Position numbers and translations under genes: made by a program
The notes under the pieces: model-generated
What the model saw: the letters and a program-made list of their open reading frames with translations, nothing else
Database searches by the model: none
What the model was told of the DNA's origin: nothing
Assembly (NCBI RefSeq): GCF_019578655.1
Contig: NC_063258.1
Coordinates: 24,618,802 to 24,682,801, forward strand
Reading direction: 5' to 3'
DNA: 64,000 bases
From: Ricinus communis
Taxonomy: Eukaryota; Streptophyta; Magnoliopsida; Malpighiales; Euphorbiaceae
Shown: positions 37,198-49,963 of the stretch, piece by piece
How positions within the stretch are numbered: position 1 is the stretch's first letter
Layout of the letters: each line of letters begins with the position of its first letter

Positions 37198-37433
37198 TGT
37201 TAGAGTATGATGAGATTTTGCTAGTTGTCATATTAGTTGTCTTTATTTAATGTTTATCTTGACTTTGTGTTAATCAAGAATCAAGGTTTATGTTAATCAA
37301 GGTTCACGCATAAGGTTCAAATTTATATATGCTGAATTTTAATGAAAGAGTAAGAGAGTAAATTTACTCTTCCATATTATTTTTTTCTTCAATCTTCTCT
37401 CTTAAGCCTCTGCCTCAATATTGGTATCAGAGC
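37198..37433 (+). mobile_element. LTR plus primer-binding-site remnant of a second copia-type element
   Basis: The sequence from tgttagagtatgatgagatt (37198) to tgcctcaata (37420) looks like a short copia LTR, and is directly followed by ttggtatcagagc (37421-37433), a methionine-tRNA primer-binding site in plus orientation. No internal coding region follows; receptor-kinase pseudogene sequence appears within 170 bp. It is a truncated element distinct from the 5-kb copia to its left and opposite in orientation. Confidence 0.6.
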
Positions 37434-37593
37434 TTACATGTTCTTTAAGGGAATGTGAGAGTGAGTAGAAAAAAAAATATGATGGAAGGACTCGAATAAG
37501 CATTTGGGGAGTTCATTCAGTGAATTCATTATAATTTCTAATCATATATATGAAGTACGTAGCTGATGTTTCTGCTAATTTGTCTGCTTAGGC

Positions 37594-38672
37594 CTATATC
37601 GTTTATCATTAATTATTTGTGGAGTTCCATGCACTTCTGCATTTCTTCTCTATAAGTGGAGGAGAAGGCATTTGTCAGTGTATGATGGCATTGAAGAATT
37701 CTCGCAAACTCAGGTCAATTTTATGCCTGTCAGGTATTCTTACTCTGACATTAAGCGGATAACCAATGGGTTCAAGAACAAAAGTTGGGTGAAGGAGGCT
37801 TTGGCCATGTATATAAAGGGAAGCTTCGCAGTGGAAGGTTTGCTGCCATAAAAATGTTGGATAAGTCCAAAGCTGACGGAAAAGATTTTATCAGTAAAGT
37901 GGGTACTATTGGAAAAATTCATCATGTGAATGTGGTAAAGCACCTTGGTTCCTGTGTTGAGGGATCCCATCGTGCTCTTGTGTATGAATTTTATGGCTAA
38001 TGGATCTCTTTCCCAGGAAGATAGCAGAATGCTAAGTAATGAGAAAATGCATGAGATTTCACTTGGTGTTGCTCGTGGCATCGAGTATCTCCGTCGAGGC
38101 TGTGATATGCAAATTTTACATTTTGATATCAAGCCTCACATGAAAATTTCATCCCGAAGATTTCGGATTTTGGGCTTGCGAAATTGTATCCGACAAATAA
38201 TAATACTGTGTCTCTCACAGCAGCACGAGGAACGATCAGTTACATGGCTCCTGAATTGTGCTACAAAACTATATGAAGTATTTCTCACAAGGCTGATGTC
38301 TATACTTTTGGAATGCTGTTAATGGAAGCGGCAGGAAGAAGGAAGAACTTGAATGTATTGGCAGAGCGTTCAAGCCAAATGTACTTCCCTTCGTTGGCTT
38401 ATGACCATATTAATGAAGGAAAGGACATTGAAATTGGCAATGCTACAGAGGATGAAAGGAGCATAACAAAGAAGATGATCATGGTAGCGTTGCGGTGTAT
38501 ACAACTAAAGCCGACTGATCGCCCTGCAATGCATGAAGTCGTGAGGATGCTTGAAAGAGATATCAAAGACATTGAAATGCCTCCAAAGCCTTCCTTGTCG
38601 TTAAAGGACAAAAGTGATTATGTAGATTCTATGAGTTCTATTTTCGACATAGATAAGTTGTCAAACAAATAG
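37594..38672 (+). pseudogene. LRK10-like receptor kinase pseudogene (TM plus kinase part)
   Basis: From a plausible acceptor (tctgcttag) the frame reads a membrane segment (LSLIICGVPCTSAFLLYKW), the basic stop-transfer RRRH, then juxtamembrane YSYSDIKRITNGFK and a Ser/Thr kinase domain typical of the LRK10L/PR5K-like clade: [77 protein letters not shown], and [12 protein letters not shown]. Lesions: one extra base near 37787 just before the glycine loop, one extra base near 37992 after ALVYEF, loss of about 13-14 nt after position 38139 (removing the usual NILLD), and a TGA at 38274-38276 in place of the Gly after KTI. The extracellular cysteine-rich domain is absent. It cannot encode an active kinase. 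Confidence 0.92.
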
Positions 38673-38682
38673 ATATAAAGGC

Positions 38683-39166
38683 TATGTTTGGTGTGATGCA
38701 ATAAAACATGTAATGGTTTCACCATTACATTACATATTTCATTACTTTGTTTGGTTATTAAGATTTTTTTGATGTAATATAATGACAATTACATAATGTA
38801 ATCAATAATCTTTAATTTGATATAATGCATAATATACATAAAAATTTATGTAATTATGATTATTTACAGTATATTTATGATTATTTTATTTTTTATTTTT
38901 TATTTTTTTATCAATTTAATTTAAATACCTCTAATTATTGAATTCTGACGATCGATGACTATTTTTTTAATATTTTTTTTCTATACTAACTATTATAAAT
39001 AAATTAAATATTAAAATAAAAATTATAATTACATTACATTACATATATTTTTTTATTATAACCAAACATGGTAATGAAATAATGAATATATTACATTTCA
39101 TTACTTCTTTACTTTCATTCCTTAGTTGATTACATTAGATTCTATTGCGCTCTATCAAACATTGCT
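38683..39166. mobile_element. MITE of about 480 bp with long imperfect inverted repeats
   Basis: The left end gctatgtttggtgtgatgca pairs with the right end, whose reverse complement reads gcaatgtttgatagagcgca. Pairing resumes inward at catttcattac/gtaatgaaat blocks and ends at tttggtta (about 38760) and taaccaaa (about 39058). The interior is AT-rich with no frame. It begins 11 bp after the receptor-kinase pseudogene's stop codon. Confidence 0.65.
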
Positions 39167-39545
39167 TAAGAATACATGACATAGAAACGAATATAATAGA
39201 CATTGGTTATCATTCCTTGGCAAACTGTGGTCAGTCATTGAAGAACTGTATATGAATATAATATATACGATCAAATGATTTTTTTTTCTCACAAAAAAAT
39301 GTCGCTCTGTGCTCTTGAGAGAAAAAGATTTCTTCTGCAGTACCAATCATATATTCCTGAAGCAAAGCACGCGGAAAAACATCGAGTTTTTTTTTTTTCC
39401 ACTGCAGAAAGTAAGAAGATTCATTTTAGTCCATACCAAAATGAGAAGTCTTTTTGTTGTAATGATGATTTTCTTTAGTGTTCATGCTGAGTTTTAAACT
39501 TGACTATCACGTCGTGTAAATTTACCCTACCATTTTCCTTTGCGC

Positions 39546-42500
39546 TCAAAGTACACCACTCAAGAAGCCCCTGCAAGAAAAATGAATATACCAATTAAAA
39601 TCATGATAACATAGTGCGACAGCTAATTTGGGAAATTATGGATGTTTCTTACCAGAACCCTGAAGCTTTCTTATCTTGATTTCTGCAAGTAGAAATCATA
39701 ATTATACAACCCAGTCAGTACAGGGATATATGTGTGCAACTGCGCATTAGTGAACTATAATAAAGGAAGATGAGAGACAACTTGCAGCCTATTCAAAACT
39801 TGAACAAGCAATCGGTGATTTTGAGTTACCTTGATCTCCCCAAGAAAGCATCATTTATATCATCACCGGTTGGCTTTTCACTGAAAGTTGACAAAATTTC
39901 GTACTTTTCGCCCCGAGCCGGTAGATCCACCCTTTTGTACAATTCATAATGGTATGGGTAAGACATCCTGAAATCATTAGTGAGTACTTCAGACACAGGA
40001 GAATTTTTCAGATGAGTAATACATTTGTCTGTTTGTTAGTGTTAACATTCCTGTTTGCTTGAGCCTGGTTGTGCATCATTAAAACTTTTTGGACAAAAAC
40101 AAATGTGCCACTCATTATTGAATCATGGCTTTGCATACCAGATCAATTAGTTGTTTAAGATATCATAAAAGACCAATTAATCACTTCAGCCAAAATCAGG
40201 AACAACCTACAATAAATTTTTATACAAAACCAATTAACACTGAATGCAGCAAGGCAGCCCAAATGCATAAGCATACTTGGCAATCTACAGTGTACCAGAG
40301 TGAGAAATGGCAATAACGTAGCTGAAGTACATTTTTTCTGTTTCTAAAACATTCTCATTCCTCCGTTAACTTCAAAAGCCACATGTTTAATCTAAAATAT
40401 TGATTCTCTAAACTTTGATGCTGTTTAGCTCAAAGAACCAACAAGACAAAGAAGTCTTCAATGGAACGAGCGCAATTAAACTTGATCAGTACTTGGATAG
40501 CTGAGAATTACAAATTTATGCAAAAATCTCACCTGAGAGCTCCCATAATAGGATATTGAGTTCCTCCATAGTAGAGAAGCCGGAAGGAATAACAATTTTC
40601 AAAAGAAGCAGCATACTCCAGTCTCTCAGCCCGGCCCATTGTCTGAAATGGAAGCACCTCAATTAGGAACTGATTATTTCCTATTGATACCAATTACCTA
40701 AGCCTGCTGGTACTTTAACTTACTTGCATTATGCCACTTGAACCAGGTAGATCCTGAAATCAAAGAGATCCAGAAGGCTTTCAGACTTGTAACAATGACA
40801 TAATATCATACTGGTGAAAGGAGTATTAATATGCAAGAAAAATAAAAGATAGATAAGATAGAAACCCAAAAATATGAAATTAAGAAAATGAGAAGGAGAC
40901 AAGGAGTCCCAATGCATGAGCCTTCTACGTCCGAAAGGAGGTAAGATAAGTTTTCCGGTTTAAACCTATGACCTCTAGGTCACCAAGGAGCAGTCCTAAG
41001 ATGCAGTGTATCATAATAATAGGATGAAATAGCTTGATCTTGTAAGCATTAAAGCACCAGAGGTGTATCATGAACTCTAAGGATATGGAGAGTGTATGCA
41101 TATCAACATAATAGATAGTAAAGAGTATAGCCCCTGTGGCCAAACATTGTGTGGAGAAGAAAAATTCTTCTAACTTGCAATTGGTGCATAATTGAATTAA
41201 GATATATATGCATGTATACATTCACTTTATGTGCCATACCCCAATAATAGCATTCAAATATTAAATTTACAATCTGTATATAGTTTTATATATTTTATAT
41301 TCTATAAGTATAAATAGATTTATTGAAACACTAAAAAAGATTAAAACAATTTACAACGACTGAAAATATTCATAAGGATACCAGGTTATAACCCGCACAA
41401 CGTGTTGGCTAATGACTACTTCAATGTATATCATGAAAGGTGTATATCATGACGTACTCTATATTTTTATTTTTATTTTTCAATATGGTTTCTCTGAAAG
41501 GAAATTCAAATAAACATTAGACAAAGATCTTGACCTTGAGCCTTGGATTAACAAGAATAACTGGTCTACTCCCAGCAGCATCTGTCATGGCCCTTAGATC
41601 CTGCGTATTAAATCTCAAGATCAAACACAGAAGATGTAACTTAAACATGTAAAGTAAATGTCCTAAATAAAAACAAATTGAAGCATTTTCTCCCTTGATC
41701 CTTACATCTATAATGCAATTCCCGACAGCATTTTGAGGAGCCACTAAGATGAACATGTCATCATCTTCATCAACTTCTTTTGCACCTTCAATTGAGAGAA
41801 AATAATAATGGAAAAATTTAGTAAAAAAGGATTCACCAAGTATAGATGCACAGAAATTTTGAACCTTCTTATATATACACTAAATCTAACTTAACAACAA
41901 AACTGTTGCAGAATAGATGGCACTAGAAATTATGTTAGAACTCTTATCTAGATACATTCATTTTCATAATTGAAATGGAAATTCTTCAGATAAGTTATAG
42001 GAGTGAAGATTAAGATAGACCAAACATGTCATGAACTGAAGTGGTCAAAGGATTTGATATCTTTCATTGTTACTGAAAATGCAGTCTTAAACTAAGAGAT
42101 GGAGACAAGTTTCATGCATCCGAACCCAACTAGATTGGGATGGCCACGAGCTATATTGAGTATTTCTTCTGGTAAGTTCTTAAGTTTCATACATAAAATT
42201 CTGATGCGTGCTACAGTGCCAACTATTTGGACCTCAACCTATAACAAGGGAATAGTATATAAACATAAGAGACGAGAAAGATTTGTTAGAAAAAGTACTC
42301 TATTGGAGAGGAAAGAGCAAAGCGATGGCGTGCGTGCCATGATTATACATATAGGCGGCTGGATCATGAAGTACAAGTACACCAAATTCAAGAGGAATAC
42401 AAGAATGAATGAGAAGCAAAAGATAAAGAAAGAAGAAAAAAGAATGATATGTTGGAGAAGAGTTCTAACTGCTTATTAAGCTATCACATTATCTTGCAAA

Positions 42501-45500
42501 ACAGTCAAAATAATTCTTGTGCAATGTGCAATGACAAACATTAACCACTGATGATATTATCTTGTTAGAATGGTATGCTACAAATTCTATTCATTGTAGA
42601 AGTCCACATATGAAATGTTAATTATGTTTTCTGGAAATGAACAAAATTACTGCTGGAGATGGACAATTGGCAAAGTAGTTGGCTCTACTCTTTTGTGATT
42701 GAAACAGCTAATTATGCTTGAAAGTGTGAGTTGACTATTACTGAACTGATTTTCTGCCTTTCAGATTCAGTGTATTAGTAGAAAAAATGTGTTTAAATCA
42801 ATGAAAAGGTTAGACCTGTTCATATTCTTCTTCTTGGTTCGCCCAATTTCAAGTAACTAAAGACAATTTACTTGTGAGGTACCAACTATTTCAAATGTAA
42901 ATGAATGCAACATGCAAGTGAAGTGTCAAAAATTCTCAACATGTTGGCCATATGTCATAATATCACCCGTCTATTGGGAAAAATTACCATATAGGAAAGA
43001 ACAAAATACCAGACAGAGGAGAATGGAAAAGCTGCATGTCATGATAGAAAACAATTTAATGTAATCTCACACCTATGGAACCAATCCTTATAAAAGTCCC
43101 CAGAGCTCCATAATCACCCCAATCCATAAATTCCAATATCTTTCGAGTACCCGAAAGTTGCAATGGCATTCCAGCAAGTGCACCTTGCCCCATAGACCCT
43201 TGAACACAAACCTGAAAGACAAACCTGTAAATGACCGCATAAATGAAGAAGAAATTTTTACAGTATTATATCCCTGAGTGCCAATTACCTTGACACGTTT
43301 TCCATCATCAGCAAATGAAAGAGCAAGAACTCGAACAAGTTCCATCAAGGTACCTATCCGATAAACATCCTGTGCATCATAAGATGTGGTCAAACCCAAA
43401 CTAATTTACAGGGAAGTTGAAAGAGACTTCTTACCATTTCTGGGTTCAGCTCTGGAATAGCAATCTCCACCTGTCATTTTGGAATAATAATGCAGATAGA
43501 AGTTAATGTGGCATTTGAGAGAACATGTATTTTTTATGAGTAAACAGCAGGAAATCATTTCTTGCCAAAATACTATTCCCAGAATGGTATAGTAGGAATG
43601 ATTCCTAGTTACACGTTTCAAGCTGCAAACTAAATAAAAAGGGTTTTTACTAACCTTGCTTAATATAGACACAGAGTAGAAACTATGTAGTTTATGCCAT
43701 TTGTCATCAATCGACTATCAGATGAGTAGCATGAATCAAGCATTCGATTTTATAGAAATTAAACACTAGTATCATTTATGCCATTTGGCGAAAGACAGTC
43801 AATAATAAGGGATGAAATGTGAAGTTTCACAGATAGATCTTTTATACATCAAATTTCTTTACGAGGTTAGGTAGAGTGGAAGTTGAAACCTCAACCATAG
43901 GCCATATAGTTCTGAAACTACATTCACGCCATAGAGCACTAAACATGGAAATCTGCTATGTGTTGTGTTAACAATAAGAAAGTTTGAGAAATACACATGA
44001 GTGCTTCCTGCCTATCCTTTACCATCCAAATAAGGGAAAGGTTACTCCTTTCCCCTCAACCAGGTCTATAAGAATTCATTGAACCCTTGAAATGAGGAAG
44101 GATAGTTTAATAGGATAGCCTCTACTGATTGAAAGACAAAGCTGACTAGTTAAATATAATTTTTTAGAAAAAGAAAAGTGCAATATAAGAACATGAAATG
44201 TCGCTTGACAACTAATTGAAACCAAGTTATTTGTTATATAAATGTTCTCAATTCTTCATCTGAAAAGAGGTAAAAACTGATATCTAACCTTCAACCGCAT
44301 TCTACCATCATTTACAGCTCTCTGTGTCGCTTGTAGAACATCGTCATAGAAATAAGTCCGGATTTCTCTCGAATGAGGAATGTTGTTTAATCTAGTAGGA
44401 ATTCCTCTCCATTTATCCTGTAGAAAACTAAAGAAAGATAAGAGGAGGTAGACACAATGAAAGATGAGAGAAGGTATACCATCACTTCTTGAGGCTTTTC
44501 TTAAAGCCAAAACACATTTGAAGCAAGAAAATCCACTTATCAAATCGTAAAGTTCACAGTTTAGCCATATACCTGGCTAACTGATGCCTGATTATAACTG
44601 CTCTCACTTTTAGGTATTAGATTTTCTGAATGGAGGATAGAAAATGATAAGAATTTGATTAAATCATAGAAGTTGAAGTTGTATATTATCAGGGCTATGA
44701 TCAAAGTTTCACATGCACATAACAGTTGATAAAATCTTATTATGAATATAAAGGATTAAATTTGAAGCTGAAATTGTGAACAAGCAGGGGGACACATCTT
44801 TTACAAGTTCATTAGTAAGAAAATAATTAAATAATAATGTTCCATAAAGATTAATGTGCAATGTCATGCTCGTTGATGTACTGGTATAGACTCTGTAAAG
44901 AATCATCTAGAAAGCATTAATGGGTTGGAAGTAAACAATACATAAAGAGAAGCATTTTGCAGATACTATAGGCTCAGGAGTGAAAGCAATGGCCTAGAGT
45001 ATGGGGCCCTTTTAATTTGCTTTGTAAATGGAAAAGAAACATGAGTACAACATGATTTCAATCTATTGTCTAGTAACAAAGAATTCAAATTTCTTTAATG
45101 AATCAATCAATTATGTCTAATGATCTGAAAATTAGACAGGAATCAGAATCTTGACATGAAATGTCTTGGTGAATCAAATCCATATAATTATAACTATATT
45201 TATGATTCAAAAATTAAAAACATTATAAGGAAGTTTAGAAAAAAACATTTTTCTGCAAGCAATCTTAAAGAAATGCAAACCTATGAAATCACTTAGAAAG
45301 TTATTCCTTGGGCTGTCTGATAGCCCTGACCAATTAAATGCTTAATATTGGAGATATAGTTGATCTTCCTGCGAGTAACATGATACTTCCCATTTCATGA
45401 GGACCCATAAGGACGTATTAGCATGGCATAAATCCATTTATTCTAGTCAGAATCCTAAAGTTAAGGGTTCCTAAATCTCGAAACCCTTCAACAGAGAAAA

Positions 45501-48500
45501 CAAAATCCTTATCCTATTCAATGAACTTTCTGCAGAGGAAAGAATATCCTATTCCAGGAACTTGGTGAGGTCATGAACAACTAACAGCAAAAATATTAAG
45601 CTGATGTAGGAAACTAATGTTGGCAAAGAAAACATAAATTCAAGAACCCATCTAATTATTTTACTACTAAACCAATGTACAACAAAGAATAAAACAAATA
45701 TAAAATCACATTAAATATGAGAATCTGTTGCAAATTTATATAATGAACTTCAATCCAAAACCATTACTGGATTTGACCGGTTCCTCTTTATCTTTCTGCA
45801 CTTGAGATAGCAAAGAAGAGATCTCTTCAAAAACTACTCCTTTTGAGCGGCTTCCATCAATCTGAACTTTTAAAAGAAAATGCAACAAATGAAAATTACT
45901 ACCAGCAAAGTTAGTGATGAATGAAAGAAAAGAAACAATAACAGAACCTGAAATTACCTTCTTCATGATGTTCAAGTAAGTGGATAAAATTGCTTCTGCA
46001 TTCTTTTTGTATATGTCAAGTCGTGAATTTACCTAGACACAAATGGGATACAGACCTTTTAAGGTGCCAAATACCTTTGACATATTATGCAGAATAAGTA
46101 GAAGAGTAGATCTCAAACAGATAATGGCATAACTTTTTGAGTACATTGGTTCTTCAAGAAGATACACAAGCATGTATGAAGTTGAGCTAAACCAATTAAA
46201 TCAAAAACTGCAAGGGGTTATTTTATAACACAACTAGGAAACAATTTATTTTGAAATAGGTAGAAAAATAGAAACTTGCAATTTGAAAGCTATTACATTG
46301 CGGATGTAAGAGTTTTTCTGATATAACATTGCTTTCTTCACCTGAAAGTTTTAAACATCTTTATAAAATGGGAAATAACTGGAAGCAGCAAACTGTGTTA
46401 TTTTTCTATATTAAAAAAGAAAAAGAAAAATAAAAAGACACATCAAATTATTAAAGTGATAAGAGAGACATTTGGCTTCTCCCTCCCTTTCCTAAACCCT
46501 TCTTAACATGAACAAGTAGGTTTCTGAGTCAATGGTACATCATTCAGCTTAAAGTCTCTGTTGGTGACTTACTTCCACACATCAAACAATCAAATATTCT
46601 CCTACTATTGCCATGTGACTAGCTATTATCAAGAGAGAATACGGAACATTTGATAGTCATGTGACTAGCTCTTATCATATCTTTTCTACTATTGCGAAGC
46701 ATGTCAGGGGCTGTATTGTTGTTCTTATATAATATTATAAGTATGGAATGAATAAATAGCTCACAATGGTAGAATGAAGAACATGGTCATTAAGTTGATT
46801 TAATTGATCTATCCTAGCAATGGTCTTCAAGAGCTCGTAAAGAAAAAAGAATAACAAACAATAAGTAACTCTAGTACAATATAACTGTGTACCAGTGTTT
46901 ATGTAAGCATATGCATGCAAATTGTAATCTTACTTTTTCCTGAGTATCATCTGGACGGGTTATAAGTCTTGCTTTGATTTCTTCAGTCTCTGGAGGGAAA
47001 TTTGTTATGTGGTAGATCTTCCCTGTCAGTGGGTCAAGTCTTCTTCCAACACATCTTTCAACCAGAATCTCATCAGGAACCTGAATATTAAGACATAATT
47101 CATGAATGATTGTCAACACGGGATGAAGTAAATTGGGATCTTTTAAGAGGCCAGAAAGATAATAAAATTGACGTGCAAATACAGATCAATATGGAGAAAT
47201 ATATCACTTAACCATTAAAACATCCAATATAGAGGAGAAAGTTTTTAAGAGCATATAACAGATGCAAAACAAAGCAAAAGAAAGCCAGCATTACAAGAAT
47301 GTGATTAAATACGTCTACTGTTCAAAGGACAGCCAAACTTAAATATAACAGGTCTAACTACATTCAAACGTATAGTCTTTTAGAAATTTTAATAGCTTTC
47401 AGTACATTTATGAAATAATATGAACATTTTGTTTCTTGTGCAGAAGTTTTCTGGTAAAGAGTCTTAGAAAAATGCACATACAAAAGATAAGAATAAATTT
47501 TATGACAGTAGAAGGAAGCAAGACAAGGCATTAGGCATATTAGTATCAGTATGAAATTACATACATCTAAGACAATATAAATATCTGGTCTAATCTTCAA
47601 TTCTTCCAGACTTTCTGCTTGGGAAAGACTTCGTGGATACCCATCTAGAAGCCACCCTTTTTGCTTTACATCTTTGCGAGATAATCGTGAAGTCACCATC
47701 TACAAAATTAAACGCTCAGTTCTACAATATCACAGAAAGGAAAGAGAAGAAGCGTATAAGTTAGTTAATTCAGCATTACAGCAGTCACAATTTCATCAGG
47801 AACCAGTTGGCCAGCATTCAAGAACTCCTTAGCTTTCTTTCCAATATCTGTCTCAGCAGATACTTCAGCCCTTAATATATCACCAGTTGATATGTGTACC
47901 AATCCAAACTGCAGAATCAAGATACATCAGATGGAGTTATGCAAACAATTGTTTCAATTTACTCAATTGGAAAATGGACAAACTTTCCGGTTATCAGGCA
48001 GAATTCTTTGCATCCTTAGACCTGAGTATTACTTGTTCCAGCATCTCAATAGGCTTTATGCTTATTTTATTATTCAATTAAGTAACAGATATTTGGTACT
48101 AATTTGCTAATCAAATCTATGAAAGTTCAATTGAATGTAAAAATTGAATTGAATTGAATTCTCTTTAGTGAATTCTCATGTCTAGAAAGTCTATAGTTGC
48201 TAGAATTCAATTCTTTCAACTTAAACCAACTAAAGATATTAAAATGATATCAAAATATACATGATTTTGCAAGCAATTCAATTGAATTGAACTCTTGCAA
48301 ATGATTTGCTCGTTCCACACAATGCCTTGAGAAATTACCTTTTTCACAATAAGTTCACACTGAGTACCTTTTCCTGATGCAGGTGCCCCTGATATCATAA
48401 CCTTCAAGGGCTCACTTACAGAACAATGGACTCTCAATCCCTGCATGCATGCTCAAAAAAGGTCCAGCCCATTACAACGTACACATAACAAAATACTAAT

Positions 48501-48738
48501 AAGATCACCCAAAACGAAAAAGAAAAAGAAAAAGAAATTTAACCCTGGTTCTTGATTTTGTCCTGACGAAATGAGTGGTGCTGGTGTTAGGAGCAAAGGA
48601 CAACAGAGTGCCAAGCTGATGATGAGAAGATTGTTGAAAAGAAAGAGAGAAAGAAGAGGAAGTGGAAAGAGGAGAGAGAGAGGGAGCTGAAGAGACATTA
48701 GTAGTAGAGTTAATATATGAAAGTGAAGTGAGCGACAT
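39546..48738 (-). CDS. Chloroplast adenylate kinase fused to DUF1995
   Basis: Adenylate kinase (ATP + AMP to 2 ADP) with a C-terminal DUF1995 domain, related to Arabidopsis At5g35170. Nineteen GT-AG exons: 48738-48544, 48440-48339, 47908-47780, 47699-47565, 47080-46934, 46032-45958, 45861-45762, 44625-44573, 44417-44289, 43470-43435, 43369-43289, 43211-43073, 41785-41706, 41600-41535, 40753-40724, 40642-40533, 39967-39830, 39682-39653, 39570-39546. They sum to exactly 1,800 nt, or 599 residues. Residues 1-65 are Ser/Thr-rich, like a chloroplast transit peptide. The P-loop GAPASGKGT is at 83-91, HISTGDILRAEV follows, then GWLLDGYPRS and the lid CVGRRLDPLTGKIYH (to about 260). DUF1995 covers about 320-560 (DKWRGIPTRLNNIPHS, MELVRVLALSFADDGKRVKV, ILVAPQNAVGN, LVNPRL, YYGGTQYPIMGALRMSYPY). 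It ends WGFLSGVL. The role of DUF1995 here is unknown. Confidence 0.95.
40926..41010 (-). mobile_element. possible tRNA-derived SINE fragment
   Basis: On the minus strand this intron piece reads ccttggtgacctagaggtca followed by taggtttaaaccggaaaac. That resembles the region around the B box (GGTTCGAAACC-like) of Au-type plant SINEs, where a ggtcacgggttcgaa segment is followed by gtggaaacagcctc. The rest of a SINE is not visible and no target duplication was found. Confidence 0.3.
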
Positions 48739-48837
48739 GGTTGCTCTCCTTCAACTCTCAGAGAATTAGAGATGGAAAGGCCTTTTCTTTTAGAACGAAG
48801 AAGTACTGACGGATTAACGGACACCACAGATTTTTCA

Positions 48838-48845
48838 ATTTTATA
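48838..48845 (-). promoter_or_regulatory. TATA box of the adenylate kinase gene
   Basis: On the minus strand the sequence reads CTCTATAAAATTG about 100 bp upstream of the ATG at 48738. This is a good match to the plant TATA consensus and predicts a start of transcription near 48810. Confidence 0.6.
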
Positions 48846-49963
48846 GAGTTCTTTTTTTGTTTTTATTTTGTGAGTAGTTGTGGAGGGGAATTTTTTTGGT
48901 TATAAAATCAAATATATTTATACTTATGGTAAGATTATTTAGTAATAGATTCATTTTATTTTGTTTGTTTTATTTTTCTAGAGATTAACTTTACATTGAA
49001 TTGGAAAACTTCAAGTTGTTTTTCTGTTTACAATCACCATTACTGGTTAAAATTTATCAACTTTCATTAATTTTGTATTGGATTAGATCTTTGTTTTCAC
49101 CCATGATATAACTGATTACCTTATAAAGCAATCACAAGCCCCAACTTTCTGTCGCAATATTTAAGAAAGGAAAATAAAGTTGTGTAAATGAAATAAATTG
49201 TTTTCTTTCACCATTTTGATTTATCAATAGCCCAAATGAGAGTCTTAGACCACCTTGCTTGGACCCAGAAATATAACACACAATTTCCTGTGACAATATT
49301 TACAGAACTTAAAGTTAAAAGCACAGATCAGCCCTTCAACTCATAACTCTGTTACCACATGCGCCTCAGTTCTTGTCTGTGCAAATTGGAGAGGTCCCTT
49401 TAAGTTATCAAGAAATGGAAACTACTTGTATATATATTTATCAAGAAAAGAAGAAAGAGAGAGCATTGAGCTGGCGCTGCATTTGCATAATTTAACCAAA
49501 ATTGTGCTACACCAGATCATGGATGATATATGTTAAAGCCACCCCTGCAAGCAGTCTACTGCTAAAGCACATTGGAACAATGCTCATTTCCATATTATCA
49601 ATAACATAATCAATGGATAAAAATGCAGGGCATAAACTTCTCTTGAGCTTCAAGCCATACAAAACTCAATTAAACAAGTAAAATACTAGAAATGCCATCA
49701 ATTATGCTATAATGAAAAATTATAAATTCTCACTATCATACTAGCAAACCAACTTCTCTTCATCTAATAAAAGAATAATGCAAAATCTGGTTGAGATTAT
49801 TCTTATTACATTGCAGTAAGCTCCCTAGAAAAGTAAACTCAAAAAAAAAATAAAAAAGTAAAACATGGTAGACTATTGTAAAGTGTTTGAATTCATTTTG
49901 GCTCCTTGGTGACAATGCTGGCTGCTTTTCCAAATTGCCAGATTCTATTTAGAAGAAATTGCT
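48846..49963. other. spacer between TMN and adenylate kinase genes
   Basis: Both flanking genes are on the minus strand, so this stretch holds the adenylate kinase promoter (left end) and the TMN 3' untranslated region (right end). It is AT-rich, with no open frame of note. Confidence 0.6.

Noticed and set aside
42099..42479. 126-codon plus-strand frame in a large adenylate kinase intron
   Set aside because: Lys/Arg-rich and unrelated to any family I know; its first part resembles a dispersed repeat (cgaacccaactagattggga), so it is probably repeat sequence.
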